The notes: generated from the letters alone by a model not told the origin. 64,000 bases of DNA from Flavobacterium johnsoniae (GCF_001879205.1 NZ_MLFK01000010.1:186001-250000), one strand, 5' to 3'. Positions 18,185-28,240 are shown, counted from the first letter of the stretch. Program-made: numbers and translations.

Positions 18185-21100
18185 TTATTTTTCTTTTACA
18201 AACTTAACCGGCCCGAATAATCCTGCTTTAAGCAATGGCTCTCCTTCTAAACGATATGCTGCATTTGTCCACGTTAATTGTTCTTCTTTTGGTAATTTTT
18301 GATCGCCCATTAAGCGGTTTGCCCAAGTGTTTGTAACCTTTATTTCTATTGTGTTTTTTCCTTTTTTTAATGCCGATGAAATATCAGTTCTTAAAGGGAA
18401 TGTCCAAATGGCATCGCAATCTTTTCCATTGATTGTAATCTCTGCGATATTAGAAATTTCACCTAAATCCAACCAGATTTTATTGGTGTCTTTTCTTTTC
18501 CAAATAAAATCTTTTTTATAGCTGACAGTTCCTGAATAATATTTAATTTGTTCATTTTCAGAAGTACTCCAGTCAAAAAGCTTATCGATTTTGATCGTTT
18601 CTTTCGGACCTTTAAATGCTGGATCAAATTGCAGATTCCAGTTTTCATCTAAAGTCTGAACCGTTTCAAATTCTAAATTCTTTTGATCGGATTTTGCAGA
18701 AACTTCCTTTGCTTCTCCTTTAAAAATCACAAAACCAGATTCATTTTCATTTAAATTAATTGAGACAATTGTTCTGCCGTTTTCGATTTTCCAATTGGCC
18801 GTTGCTGAAGTCTTATCGGTTACAGGATTGTACCAAACCGGAACTTTTCCCTCAACTCTAAACGAAGCTTCAAAAGACCTTTTTTCTCCTTTTTGATTGG
18901 AAATAAAGTAAACATCTTCCGTATCCGATTTGCGGTGTGTCCACGCAATTGTTTCAGAATCGGCTCTGTTTAAATTCGGGAAATAAACGTCCTGCGTGAT
19001 TCCAATGGAAGCAAAATCATTTTCTAAGTACGGAAGTTTAATAACCGTTCCTTTTCCTATTTTCCAAGATGATGCGTTTGAATTCCAAATTTCATCTACT
19101 AACTGCTGCCATTTTTTAAAATCTTCATTCGATTGTAAACCAGGTTGCAAATTCGGTTTTTCATCAACAAAAATGGTTGCGCCATCTTTTACTAATTGTA
19201 CTATTTTTTCTGCGGAAGCCAAAGAAATCATTTTGTTTGGTGCCATTTTATGACTTCCCGGAAACAATAAAGCACCGTATTCGATTCCGCCTCCAAAAGA
19301 GATTTTTCCGTTCTCCATTTTGGCACGATTTATCAAAACATCTGAATTGAATGAATCGTATTGATACCCATTCAACGCATTTATCCATTGCGATAAATCG
19401 GTTAAATTTTTAGAATACGATACTTCTTTTGGCATCTTAGCGCTTGGCTGTCCTTCATTTTTTAACCTGATTTCTTCGCTGGCAACACGTTCTTTTCCAA
19501 AAACATTCGGAATAAAAGGCACTAAACGATCAGGCAAAACAGAACGAGAAGGCAGATCTTCGCCGATAAAAACAGCCAGATCCACTACAGGTTTTCCTTT
19601 TTGCAATTGGAATTGTACTCTTTGGCAATACTCAAACCACGCTTTTCCGGGTTCCCACCAAGTCTGGTCTCTTTGAAAATAAGTTCCAATTCCGCCTAAA
19701 GTCATTCCCGGTTTTCTGTCGATCCACGGATTATGAACAAAAACGTGGTAGAAAAAACGGTTAATTCCGAGAGCATAATTTCTGTCGGCAACCACTTTTA
19801 AATTTCCGGGATGTTCGTCCCAATCCATTTTTAAAGCCGTAAAAGCCTCAGCCTGAATAATATCTTTTCCATAAATATGTCCGCCAGAAATAGCGTCTAG
19901 CATATCATTTGGTTTGTCGTGCGTTGGGCTTTTCAGCCAAAATTCACCGCTTGGATAATCAATATATTTAAAATGCAGAAGTCCGTCGCTCATCATGGTT
20001 GGCGCGACATTTTCTGAACTGAATTTGACATTCGAATCATCCGCAATTTTTCTCAAAGTCCCAAAGAAATTCTCGGCAACTAATTCTGAAATCGTTTTTC
20101 GAACATCGTATAAAACCTTTTCTGAAGTCTGAATATCTTTTACCGGAATCCCAGCCATAACCGGAAGATAATCAACAATATCGTAGCCCCTTCTAGTTTT
20201 AAATTCGGCTCTAAAAACAGGCGACCAGTTTTGACTGCCGCATTCCCAGCTGTCCATGTGCAGGATTTTAACCACTTTTGAAGCCAATTCAGGTCCGGCA
20301 ACGCGAAGCATTTCTCCAAACCAATGATCCAGCTGAAAACGAATCGCTTCTGAATTAAATTTGTCCACTTCCAGTCCTCTTCCTCCGCCTGCTGTAGCAT
20401 TTTCGTGACCTGTAGAAGTGTTTCCAAAACGGATTATTCTCCAATTCGCTTTCGCAGAAGCTTTCCAGTTCAAAACACCGTCTGCGTTCACAAACTGTGA
20501 AATATTGATCATTTTTGATGGATCAATACAGTCGGAAGTGCTGATTTCTTTCTCTGTAACCTGCGGACTCAATCTCCAAATCGCAGCTGATTTTCCCTGA
20601 TAATTATCGATTAAAGGTTCGTTTGACAAATAGATTTTTGCCACTTTTAAACCTTGATTCCATTTGGCAGGATCTAAATCTTCTGCGCCTGGTTCCGTAC
20701 CTTCCGGATCGTAAACGAATCTAAAATATTTAGCTTTTGTGGGTACAATGCCGTGGGTATAAAAAGCATCAACATCCTGCCAGCCCTGACGCGGTGTAGT
20801 TAGTCTTCCTAAACTTTTAAAATTCACTCCGTCATCGCTGTATTCTACTATTAAACGATGCGCCTGATAATTATTTCCTTTGGTTTCAATCTGGATTGAT
20901 TTACACAAAAACGGCTCTTCAAATTCGTATTGAATCCAGCCTTTTTTGGGCATTCTGAATTGTCCGTCTTTTTCAGATGAACTTAAAATCGAAGCGTCTG
21001 ATTCCGGATTTGTGGATGTTATTTTTGGACGTTTTTTATTCGAAGTAATAAAGCTTTCTTTTACCGGAATGGCAAACGTTGCAATATCTTTATAATAGTC

Positions 21101-21586
21101 TTTGTAATGATTTGGAACCGCTAATTTTAAGTTTTTAAAACTGTTTCCACTTACGATTGTATCTTTCCACACCACTTTCTGCATTGACATTTCCGGCGTA
21201 ATCCAAGGTCCTCCGGCAACGGCAAAACCATCGGCGGGATGAAAGGCGATTTTTACTCCTATTCGTTCTGCTTCGGTTAAAGCAAAACGGACTAACTCCC
21301 AGAATTCTTTGCTCAACTGCAAAACCGGCGGCTCCATCAATGGCGGATTTGCAGGCCCTTTGATGGTCATTAAATATGCACCTTCGATCCCGCCTTTTTT
21401 CATCGCTTCTAAATCGGCTGTAATTCCTTTTTTAGAATACGCACTTTGCATCCAATACCAATATACCCAAGGTTTTGAGGATTCAATTGTAGGCTGAAAA
21501 AAGCTGTTTTCTTTTTTATGGATTTCCTGTGCGGAGACGAAGCTCGCAAGAAGAAGGATAAAAAAAAGGTGTTTTTTTTGAAACAT
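18185..21586 (-). CDS. GH106 alpha-L-rhamnosidase
   Basis: A 1133-residue secreted enzyme expected to cleave alpha-L-rhamnosyl linkages in rhamnogalacturonan. The signal peptide ends SFVSAQ. The GH106 N-terminal signature (FFQPTIESSKPWVYWYWM, ADLEAMKKGGIEGAYLM) starts at about residue 28. Next come a TIM-barrel region with an inserted F5/8-type beta-sandwich (about 190-330), a long central region (VVKILHMDSWECGSQNWSPVF, about residue 445) and a C-terminal galactose-binding-like domain (about 990-1100, LDLGEISNIAEITING). The length is normal for GH106. It lies between the GH2 and acetylesterase genes on the same strand, each separated by palindromic DNA, so co-transcription is possible but not assured. 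Confidence 0.9.
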   Translation of the reverse strand: MFQKKHLFFILLLASFVSAQEIHKKENSFFQPTIESSKPWVYWYWMQSAYSKKGITADLEAMKKGGIEGAYLMTIKGPANPPLMEPPVLQLSKEFWELVRFALTEAERIGVKIAFHPADGFAVAGGPWITPEMSMQKVVWKDTIVSGNSFKNLKLAVPNHYKDYYKDIATFAIPVKESFITSNKKRPKITSTNPESDASILSSSEKDGQFRMPKKGWIQYEFEEPFLCKSIQIETKGNNYQAHRLIVEYSDDGVNFKSLGRLTTPRQGWQDVDAFYTHGIVPTKAKYFRFVYDPEGTEPGAEDLDPAKWNQGLKVAKIYLSNEPLIDNYQGKSAAIWRLSPQVTEKEISTSDCIDPSKMINISQFVNADGVLNWKASAKANWRIIRFGNTSTGHENATAGGGRGLEVDKFNSEAIRFQLDHWFGEMLRVAGPELASKVVKILHMDSWECGSQNWSPVFRAEFKTRRGYDIVDYLPVMAGIPVKDIQTSEKVLYDVRKTISELVAENFFGTLRKIADDSNVKFSSENVAPTMMSDGLLHFKYIDYPSGEFWLKSPTHDKPNDMLDAISGGHIYGKDIIQAEAFTALKMDWDEHPGNLKVVADRNYALGINRFFYHVFVHNPWIDRKPGMTLGGIGTYFQRDQTWWEPGKAWFEYCQRVQFQLQKGKPVVDLAVFIGEDLPSRSVLPDRLVPFIPNVFGKERVASEEIRLKNEGQPSAKMPKEVSYSKNLTDLSQWINALNGYQYDSFNSDVLINRAKMENGKISFGGGIEYGALLFPGSHKMAPNKMISLASAEKIVQLVKDGATIFVDEKPNLQPGLQSNEDFKKWQQLVDEIWNSNASSWKIGKGTVIKLPYLENDFASIGITQDVYFPNLNRADSETIAWTHRKSDTEDVYFISNQKGEKRSFEASFRVEGKVPVWYNPVTDKTSATANWKIENGRTIVSINLNENESGFVIFKGEAKEVSAKSDQKNLEFETVQTLDENWNLQFDPAFKGPKETIKIDKLFDWSTSENEQIKYYSGTVSYKKDFIWKRKDTNKIWLDLGEISNIAEITINGKDCDAIWTFPLRTDISSALKKGKNTIEIKVTNTWANRLMGDQKLPKEEQLTWTNAAYRLEGEPLLKAGLFGPVKFVKEK

Positions 21587-21603
21587 TTTTATTGTTTTAT
21601 TAC

Positions 21604-21670
21604 AATCTGCCTAATCTGATAAATCTGCGGGGAAAATTTACTTTCGCAGATTTGGCTGATTTAGCAGATT
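21604..21670. repeat. Intergenic palindrome of the AATCTGC family
   Basis: A 26-base left arm beginning AATCTGCCTAATCTG and a right arm ending TTTAGCAGATT are imperfect inverted copies around a short loop. The words match the palindrome at 35-83. It lies between the GH106 start and the GH2 stop. Confidence 0.7.
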
Positions 21671-21736
21671 TTTTGATTTTTCTTTTTTGTCATTTAATAT
21701 TTAGTTCTTAATTTTAAGATTATCAATTATCAATTA

Positions 21737-24700
21737 CTAATACTTAAACTTCTTCAAACTATTTTCTAATTCGTTTTTTGAACCGCTGAAAGGCGTCAAA
21801 TAAAAACTATATTGATAATCTCCTGATTTAATTTGATATTGTTCTATTGGCTGTGCTACAATTGTCCAGCTGTCATTTCCTCCCACTCCCATCTGCATTA
21901 AATCGATATTTAGCGTTAAAAATCCCGGATCTTTCAGATCGTACGTATGACCAGCAGAACTTAAGTTTTCCTGTGTATACGGCCATGCGCTCATGCTTAA
22001 AACTTTGGTATCGTTTACCACTAAAAATCCGTTGTTTTTCTGCGGAGTTGTCAAGGCCATCCATCTTACATCGCATCGGTTTCCGTTTTCCTGCGGTTTT
22101 GGGTAATGTTCAATAAAATCATTTATTGGCAATGAATATTTCCCAACAAACGAGCCAAAACTTCTGTCGTTGTAATTTTCCAATTCTCCTTTTCCATACC
22201 ACGAAATCTGATCGAATTTTCTTTGAACTCCCATCTGCATTCCGATTTTTGGAATGTTTGGCAGTTTGTTTGATGCTTTTAAACTGTAATCTACTTTTAT
22301 CAATCCATTTGGTAAAATATTGTAGACCACATTTACGCTTGCACTGTCTTTTATAATTTCGTAATCGCTTGTAATTTTAATTTCTGAAGCCGATTTGTCG
22401 ATTATAATGTTGACCAATTTTGGTTTTGCTTTGTACCATTGTTTCAACAGCTTTTGCGATTTCCAACCTCTTTTATCGTTATCTGTAAGCGGTCTTACGA
22501 AGTTAGGAAGCAATGGAGCAAAAACCTGTTCTTCACCATTGAAAATATATGAACTCAAAGCTCCGTTTGCTTTGTTGATGTTAATGTCGAAATTTTTTCC
22601 TTTGATTTTAAAATCAGAATCGGATTCTGAAACGTTTAAAGTTTCTTTTTTAGATTCAGGCGAAACCGCTTCTTTCTTTTGCAGCACAAATTGATCTTCC
22701 GCGACAGCGTAACCTTTTGAAGCCCAAAGTTCTTCTTTTGAAAGCTGGAATTCTATATTCAAAATATACTCGGCACCGCTTTTCATTTTTGGCAGATACT
22801 GACTCACATTTAAAGTTGTGGATTTCCCAGCTTCTACTTTGAATGGTTTTAATATTTGTGTTTTGATTACATTTCCGTTTTCCAAAATTTTTAAAACCGG
22901 AATATAATCTTCTAAAGATTTAACGGCCTGACGGTTTTTGATTTCTAACTGATTTCCGTTTAAAGTGGAAACCGCTGGCTGATACACCCATTTATTCTCA
23001 AAAATAGATCCTTTTGGTTTTCCGTTAGAATCTACAATTCCTTTGGTATTGAAATTTCCGTCATGGTATTTTTCGCCAAAATCTCCTCCGTGGGCAAAAT
23101 AATTCTGACCTGATCTTGAATCGAATTTCACCAATCCCTGATCTTTAAATTCCCAGATACAGCCTCCGATTACTCTTGGAAGCGAACGGAATTCATCCCA
23201 TAATTCTTTTAAATTTCCAACTGAATTTCCCATTGCATGAGAATATTCGACGAAAATAATTGGCCTTGTATCTTTCTTTTGATCAACTAAAAATTTTGGA
23301 GTGAAAACGCCCGGATAAAAACGGCTGACCATATCCACATACGAATCATCCTGCGGATTTTCGAATCGGTAAGCGTGATCGATTGTTTTAGGATATCCCA
23401 GATCCAGCGGATCTATGTAACCGTCTAATTTTGCATTTCCCTGCGCTGGTTCGTAATGTACTGGACGTGTAATATCGAAATCGTGAACCCAGCCCGACAT
23501 TGCCGCGTGATTTGGTCCTTTTCCGCCTTCGTTACCTAAACTCCACATCACAACTGACGGATGATTTTTATCTCTTTCCACCATTCTGATCATACGTTCC
23601 ATATAAGCATTTGTCCAAAGCGGATCGTTGCTTAATTTACCGCCAATTCCGTGTGTTTCCTGATTGGCTTCGTCCATAACCATGATTCCGTATTGATCGC
23701 ATAATTCGTAAAAATAAGGATCGTTTGGATAATGACTTGTACGTATAAAATTGAAATTGAACTTTTTAATCGTGGTAATATCTTGTTTGATATCTTCTCT
23801 CGTAACGGCTTTTCCTCTTGTTGGATGATGATCGTGACGGTTTACGCCATACACATAAGTTTCTTTTCCGTTGATGAGCATTTTACCATTTTCTTTTGAA
23901 AATTCAATCGAACGGAAACCTACTTTACAGCTTTTGGCTTCGGTAATAGTTCCGTTTTTATCTTTTATCGAAATAACCATCGTATATAAATTCGGTTCTT
24001 CTGAACTCCATTTCTTCGGATTTTTGATGGTTTCCTGAAAGAATCCAAAACGCACATTGTCGAGACGAGGATAACTTTCGTTGATTAAATCGATCACGGG
24101 TCTTTGAAGCGGTTCTTTGAAAATTGGCTGATTATTAGCATCGTACAATTGAACATTCATCGTGTAATCTTTGACTTTTTCTCCTGTAAGATTCTCCACT
24201 TTCGGACGCAGTTTGAAAATCGCATCGGTATATTGTTTGTCTAATTTGGTTTGAACAAAGAAATCCTGAATGCGTAATTTCGGCTCTGCCATAATGAAAA
24301 CTTCACGCTGGATTCCGCTCATGCGCCAGTGATCCTGATCTTCCAGATAAGAGCCATCTGCCCAACGAATTACCTGAACCGAAACGACATTTTCTCCTTC
24401 TTTTAAATAAGGCGTAATATCAAATTCTGATGGCAGAAAACTGTCTTCTCCATAGCCTAAAAATTCTCCGTTTAACCAAACCTGAAAGCCAGAACTTACG
24501 GCTCCAAAATGCAATGTAACCGTCATGTCTTTCCAGTTTGCCGGAACGGTAAAACTGCGTTGGTAAGAACCAATTCCGTTATAATCTTTAGGAATATAAG
24601 GCGGATTTATTGGTCGAAACGGATAAACGGCACTTTTGTAAATTGGATTGTCATAGCCTTTCATTTCCCAATTGGATGGCACTTCGATTTTATCCCAGCC

Positions 24701-25087
24701 TGAAACGGTACTTTTATAGAAATCTTTTGAAGCTTCTTTCAGATTTACGGCATATTTAAAATCCCAATCGCCGTTCAGCATCTGGATTCGGCTTTTGGTT
24801 CTGTCGCCTTTTAATGCATCTTCAACAGAGGTATACGAATAAGCAGTTGCTCTCGAAGGCTGCCTGTTGATGCTTGTAACCGTTGGGTCTTCCCAAGGTG
24901 CAAATTGGTATTTTTTATGCAATTCAGGAACTCCTGCCGGTTCTCCTGTAACGGATTGGGCGTGGGTTGTGTAAGATGTTAGAAGTAAGATTACAGTCAA
25001 AAAGTCGAAAGTCAAAAGTCGAAGGTTGAAAAATGGAATTCTATATTTTGATTTTGACGTAAACATTGGTTTTATATTTTGTTTCAT
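21737..25087 (-). CDS. GH2 beta-galactosidase (LacZ type)
   Basis: A 1116-residue secreted enzyme likely to trim beta-galactose from pectic galactan or arabinogalactan. Domains in order are a sugar-binding jelly roll (about 100-270), an immunoglobulin-like sandwich, a TIM barrel with acid/base Glu in SLGNEGG (about 518) and nucleophile Glu in FVEYSHAMGNS (about 612), a further sandwich, and the beta-galactosidase small-chain domain (about 830-1110). Two starts are possible. ATG at 25066 (MFTSKSKY) shares the leader word aaaaccaATG with the gene at 26525-28198 and may be the true start. The signal-peptide region (NLRLLTFDFLTVILLL) is encoded by a 7-base tandem repeat, which is odd. Confidence 0.92.
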   Translation of the reverse strand: MKQNIKPMFTSKSKYRIPFFNLRLLTFDFLTVILLLTSYTTHAQSVTGEPAGVPELHKKYQFAPWEDPTVTSINRQPSRATAYSYTSVEDALKGDRTKSRIQMLNGDWDFKYAVNLKEASKDFYKSTVSGWDKIEVPSNWEMKGYDNPIYKSAVYPFRPINPPYIPKDYNGIGSYQRSFTVPANWKDMTVTLHFGAVSSGFQVWLNGEFLGYGEDSFLPSEFDITPYLKEGENVVSVQVIRWADGSYLEDQDHWRMSGIQREVFIMAEPKLRIQDFFVQTKLDKQYTDAIFKLRPKVENLTGEKVKDYTMNVQLYDANNQPIFKEPLQRPVIDLINESYPRLDNVRFGFFQETIKNPKKWSSEEPNLYTMVISIKDKNGTITEAKSCKVGFRSIEFSKENGKMLINGKETYVYGVNRHDHHPTRGKAVTREDIKQDITTIKKFNFNFIRTSHYPNDPYFYELCDQYGIMVMDEANQETHGIGGKLSNDPLWTNAYMERMIRMVERDKNHPSVVMWSLGNEGGKGPNHAAMSGWVHDFDITRPVHYEPAQGNAKLDGYIDPLDLGYPKTIDHAYRFENPQDDSYVDMVSRFYPGVFTPKFLVDQKKDTRPIIFVEYSHAMGNSVGNLKELWDEFRSLPRVIGGCIWEFKDQGLVKFDSRSGQNYFAHGGDFGEKYHDGNFNTKGIVDSNGKPKGSIFENKWVYQPAVSTLNGNQLEIKNRQAVKSLEDYIPVLKILENGNVIKTQILKPFKVEAGKSTTLNVSQYLPKMKSGAEYILNIEFQLSKEELWASKGYAVAEDQFVLQKKEAVSPESKKETLNVSESDSDFKIKGKNFDININKANGALSSYIFNGEEQVFAPLLPNFVRPLTDNDKRGWKSQKLLKQWYKAKPKLVNIIIDKSASEIKITSDYEIIKDSASVNVVYNILPNGLIKVDYSLKASNKLPNIPKIGMQMGVQRKFDQISWYGKGELENYNDRSFGSFVGKYSLPINDFIEHYPKPQENGNRCDVRWMALTTPQKNNGFLVVNDTKVLSMSAWPYTQENLSSAGHTYDLKDPGFLTLNIDLMQMGVGGNDSWTIVAQPIEQYQIKSGDYQYSFYLTPFSGSKNELENSLKKFKY
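24994..25035. repeat. 7-base tandem repeat inside the GH2 signal-peptide region
   Basis: Six degenerate copies of AAAGTCG (plus strand) lie end to end: cagtcaa, aaagtcg, aaagtca, aaagtcg, aaggttg, aaaaatg. On the minus strand they encode the core of the GH2 signal peptide. Confidence 0.75.
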
Positions 25088-25101
25088 TGTTATTGCTTCA
25101 G

Positions 25102-25166
25102 ATGTCCCTACGGGACATAAATGCGTATTATTTATTTTTTCTACCGACCAGTGCCTCCTAACGGAG
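25102..25166. repeat. Pair of short palindromes upstream of GH2
   Basis: ATGTCCC-TAC-GGGACAT (25102-25118) and CTCC-TAAC-GGAG (25155-25166) flank a TTTATTTTTTCTACC spacer. The spacing and spacer words resemble the cluster at 17820-18033. Confidence 0.65.
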
Positions 25167-25202
25167 TCTTTTTTGATTTTTGGTTAAGAGTATTATGTGT
25201 CT

Positions 25203-25249
25203 CATAACTTATAACTCATAACTCATAACTCATAACTCATAACTCATAA
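25203..25249. repeat. Tandem repeat of CATAACT (7-base unit)
   Basis: Six to seven nearly identical heptamers (CATAACT, one copy TATAACT) run up to the stop codon of the beta-propeller lipoprotein gene at 25250. It is too small to be coding. Confidence 0.85.
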
Positions 25250-26371
25250 CTACTTTTTAACTTTCACTGGCGGCGCCACAAAATTCAATTTGCTTTTTCC
25301 TAAATCTTTAGAAGTTGCGATTGCGATTCCTCTTTGTTCTGCTTTGTTAACGGCACAGTAAAAATGATAAACAACACCATCATGTTTTACCACAAATGAT
25401 TTATGCGCAAACAAATCGTCATAAGGTTCAGAAGATTTAACTAAATCCTCGCCTTTCCAGTCGGTCCAGTTTACTAAATCATTTGAAACTGCAAAACGGT
25501 TAAATGCACCTTGATTCCACCCTGTCCAAAAAGCTCCAAAATAGAACATTACCCAAGTATCATTTATACGCTGAATATAGGCATCTCCAGAGATTCCTTT
25601 ATGATGATTGATTAATGGTTTATCGCCATAACGCTTCCATTCTTTCATATCGTTTGATACCGCCATTGCAATACGCTCTGCGCCTTTAGCAGGATTTATA
25701 CTATCACCACGGGCATTATAATACATGATAAAATTGTGTCCTGTCAGTTTATCTTTATCACGAATCACACTGTTTTTGTACATCGTGCTATTATCCCACC
25801 ATTTTGCGTCTTTATCTTTTGGCGTTAAAACCGGATTTTCTAATCTTTGAAATTCGTGTGGTTTTGTCGGAGCTTCTTTGGTATAAGCCATTCCGATTGA
25901 TAGAATACCAGCTTCGTAACCTTTGCTGTCTCCGCCAAAATAACTCATCCAATATTTATCATCGTATTTTCCCCATTCGTAACTTCCGCCCCAAGTTGGG
26001 TCCTGCAACGAAATATATCCTGCTTTTTGGTTGACATCCCAATGTTTTTCATTTTCTGAGAAGGACATTACTTTTCCTAGATATCTCCAATCTAAAAGGT
26101 TGTCACTTTCTGCTAACCATGTTTCATATCCTCTTCCGTCGTAAATTAAATACGTCATATACCATTTGCCATCTTTTCTGAACACACTCGGGCAATCCAT
26201 TTTATAGGAGTTGTCTGTCGGAACCATCACCAAACCGTATTTATAAGGCGTTTTGATTTCTTCGTAAATCTCCTGCATTACGGTTTCTGTAATTTCTCTT
26301 TTCTTGTATTTGGTTGCACAGCTTGTTATGGAAAGTGCTGAAATAGTTAGAATTAGGTATTTAAGTTTCAT
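25250..26371 (-). CDS. Secreted five-bladed beta-propeller lipoprotein, GH43-superfamily-like
   Basis: A 373-residue protein with a lipoprotein signal (ALSITSCAT, Cys at about 18). From residue 50 onward the sequence shows the repeated blade pattern of the GH43/GH32/GH130 fold: DCPSVFRKDGKWYMTYLIYD, YDDKYWMSYFGG, SVIRDKDKLTGHNFIMYYNARG, INDTWVMFYFGAF and VVYHFYCAV. The Asp in DCPSVF is in the usual place of the propeller catalytic base. The family within the fold cannot be named with confidence; an arabinan- or galactan-directed exo-glycosidase would suit the locus. It lies upstream of GH2 and ends in a CATAACT tandem repeat. Confidence 0.7.
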   Translation of the reverse strand: MKLKYLILTISALSITSCATKYKKREITETVMQEIYEEIKTPYKYGLVMVPTDNSYKMDCPSVFRKDGKWYMTYLIYDGRGYETWLAESDNLLDWRYLGKVMSFSENEKHWDVNQKAGYISLQDPTWGGSYEWGKYDDKYWMSYFGGDSKGYEAGILSIGMAYTKEAPTKPHEFQRLENPVLTPKDKDAKWWDNSTMYKNSVIRDKDKLTGHNFIMYYNARGDSINPAKGAERIAMAVSNDMKEWKRYGDKPLINHHKGISGDAYIQRINDTWVMFYFGAFWTGWNQGAFNRFAVSNDLVNWTDWKGEDLVKSSEPYDDLFAHKSFVVKHDGVVYHFYCAVNKAEQRGIAIATSKDLGKSKLNFVAPPVKVKK

Positions 26372-26389
26372 TTTTTATGTGTGTTTATG

Positions 26390-26521
26390 GCACGCGGATG
26401 ACGCGGATTAAACTGATTTACACTGGTTTTATTTTTTGTTTCACGCAGATTTAAAAAGAATTTTGGCAGATTTTAAATTAAATAATCTGCGTCAATCCGT
26501 TTAATCTGTACAATCTGTGGG
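26390..26521. repeat. Intergenic AATCTGC / ACGCGGATT word repeat
   Basis: This gap has degenerate 9-base words (cgcggatta, aatctgcgtcaatccg, aatctgtac) arranged as an imperfect inverted repeat of the same kind as 35-83 and 21604-21670. No gene is seen. Confidence 0.5.
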
Positions 26522-26524
26522 CTA

Positions 26525-28198
26525 TTATTTCAACTCTTTCAAACGCGACTCCATCACGTCTTTGTTCAGTTTTACTTTTACCATTCCTGTTGGATGAAAT
26601 CTTCTCTTTAAATCGATTGCATTGTACACTATTGTATAAACATCATTTCCTTCTGGGATTAAACATAATGGTGTTCTCATAATATCCCACCATTTATCAA
26701 CTTTGGTTTCTATTGGAAGATAATGCGCTTCTGACCATTTAACGCCGTCTGCTGATAATGAATAGGCAATCATATTTGGTAAATGATGTCCCCAACCGTC
26801 TGGGCCTCCGTCAAAAATAGCGATGTACAAACCGTTTGGTAATTGACTTACGATTGGATTTTCAACAAATTGCGGATGCATCGTTTTAATAGGTTCCAAA
26901 CCTTTGTTCATTCTTGTCCAAGGTCCTTCTAAACTTTTAGATTCGGCTAAAGCCACAAACCAGCCTTTTCCGGATTTCTTCGGATAATCAGCCCAAGAGT
27001 TAAATGGGTATGCGCCACTGTAAAATCCAAAATATTTATCGCCGACTTTATACGGAAAAAACGAAGCAACTCCCTGACGGCCTTCCCACGGCTGAGAATC
27101 CAATCCCGGTTCCATGATAATTCCCATATCTTTATAGGGCCCGCCAATTCCGTTGATTCCATCTACAGTTGATTCGCAACGCCAAATTCTTCCAAATGAA
27201 TGATTTGGTTCTATTTCTTTGCTAACCGTATAAGCCAAATAATAGCCATACCATTTGTTTGCTTTTTCGTTAAAAACCGGCATATACGACCAAATGGCTG
27301 CACGGCGATCGTTCATCGGGTTATCGTCTTCGGTTACGGCGTAAGTTCCGCTCGCTTGATAGATTGTAGATTCTCTTTTCCAGTTGATTGCATCTTTACT
27401 TGTCCAATGTCCGATTCTGGTTTTTACACGATCGTAGTAATAATCTACACCAATTTCTCCCGCTCTTTCGGTTGGAAACATATGATAGGTATCGCCTACT
27501 TTCACCACGCGTCCACCTTCAAATCCACCCTGAATTCCTTCTGTTCCAGACATTCCTTCATCAATCACGGGTCTGCTTTCTCCGCCGATAATTTCAAAAA
27601 GCGGTTTTTCATCTGAAAATCCTTCGACAATGAAAGTTGGATTCCAAAGTTTTCCGTCCGGAAGCTCTGCGTTTCTGAAACTTAATTTTTGACCGTCTTT
27701 TACTACTCCTAAAACTGCAAATAATCCACTCCCAGGATTTATGGTCTGTGTTCCTTTTGGAAATGAAAGCGCATATACATTAACGGGAGGTAATCCTGTA
27801 ATCGTCAATCCGTTTTTTAAAACCAATTTTGCGTTCTCCAGTTTATTAGATTGAAGAAATTCGGAACTATTTTCCTGAAAAATCCCCACTAAAACCTGAA
27901 CCGGCTCTTTAAATTTTAACTGTAAAGGAGTATTTGTACCGCTTTTGTATTTGTCCAAAGGAAGTTCAACACCTTGAAAACCTTGCAATTCCGGCGCTAA
28001 ACGCACAATATTATGTTTGCTTCCCGAAAAAACATGAGCGTATTGTGTGGTTGTGAATGTTTTGTAATTTGATTTTACTATTTCAAATGATGCTGGTTTC
28101 CATGTGTTATTTTGTGCTGAAACTTGAATACAGACGCTTAACAGTATTAGAAAAGCTGTTTTTAATTTGAAATTGTATTTTGTATTTTTTGAAAACAT
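26525..28198 (-). CDS. Secreted beta-sandwich plus beta-propeller protein, putative glycosidase
   Basis: A 557-residue protein with a signal peptide (about 1-28, ending CIQVSAQ), an N-terminal beta-sandwich (about 30-200) and a five-bladed propeller-like C-terminal half (about 225-540). The propeller half has blade-like strings such as GGFEGGRVVKVGDTYHMF, WYGYYLAYTV, GDKYFGFYSGAYPF and LPNGLYIAIFDGGPDGWGHH. The glycosidase fold is suggested by these repeats only; I do not recognise a named family. It is encoded between the GH78 and GH43-like genes on the same strand, and its start context (aaaccaATG) resembles the internal start of the GH2 gene. A role in removing pectic side-chain sugars is inferred from position. 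Confidence 0.6.
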   Translation of the reverse strand: MFSKNTKYNFKLKTAFLILLSVCIQVSAQNNTWKPASFEIVKSNYKTFTTTQYAHVFSGSKHNIVRLAPELQGFQGVELPLDKYKSGTNTPLQLKFKEPVQVLVGIFQENSSEFLQSNKLENAKLVLKNGLTITGLPPVNVYALSFPKGTQTINPGSGLFAVLGVVKDGQKLSFRNAELPDGKLWNPTFIVEGFSDEKPLFEIIGGESRPVIDEGMSGTEGIQGGFEGGRVVKVGDTYHMFPTERAGEIGVDYYYDRVKTRIGHWTSKDAINWKRESTIYQASGTYAVTEDDNPMNDRRAAIWSYMPVFNEKANKWYGYYLAYTVSKEIEPNHSFGRIWRCESTVDGINGIGGPYKDMGIIMEPGLDSQPWEGRQGVASFFPYKVGDKYFGFYSGAYPFNSWADYPKKSGKGWFVALAESKSLEGPWTRMNKGLEPIKTMHPQFVENPIVSQLPNGLYIAIFDGGPDGWGHHLPNMIAYSLSADGVKWSEAHYLPIETKVDKWWDIMRTPLCLIPEGNDVYTIVYNAIDLKRRFHPTGMVKVKLNKDVMESRLKELK

Positions 28199-28240
28199 TG
28201 GTTTTTTATTTTTTTATTGACTATAAATTTCCTCAATCTT

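Noticed and set aside
25203..25249. Possible CRISPR array in the short tandem repeats
   Set aside because: The units are only 7 bases, contiguous, without spacers, and no cas genes are in the window.
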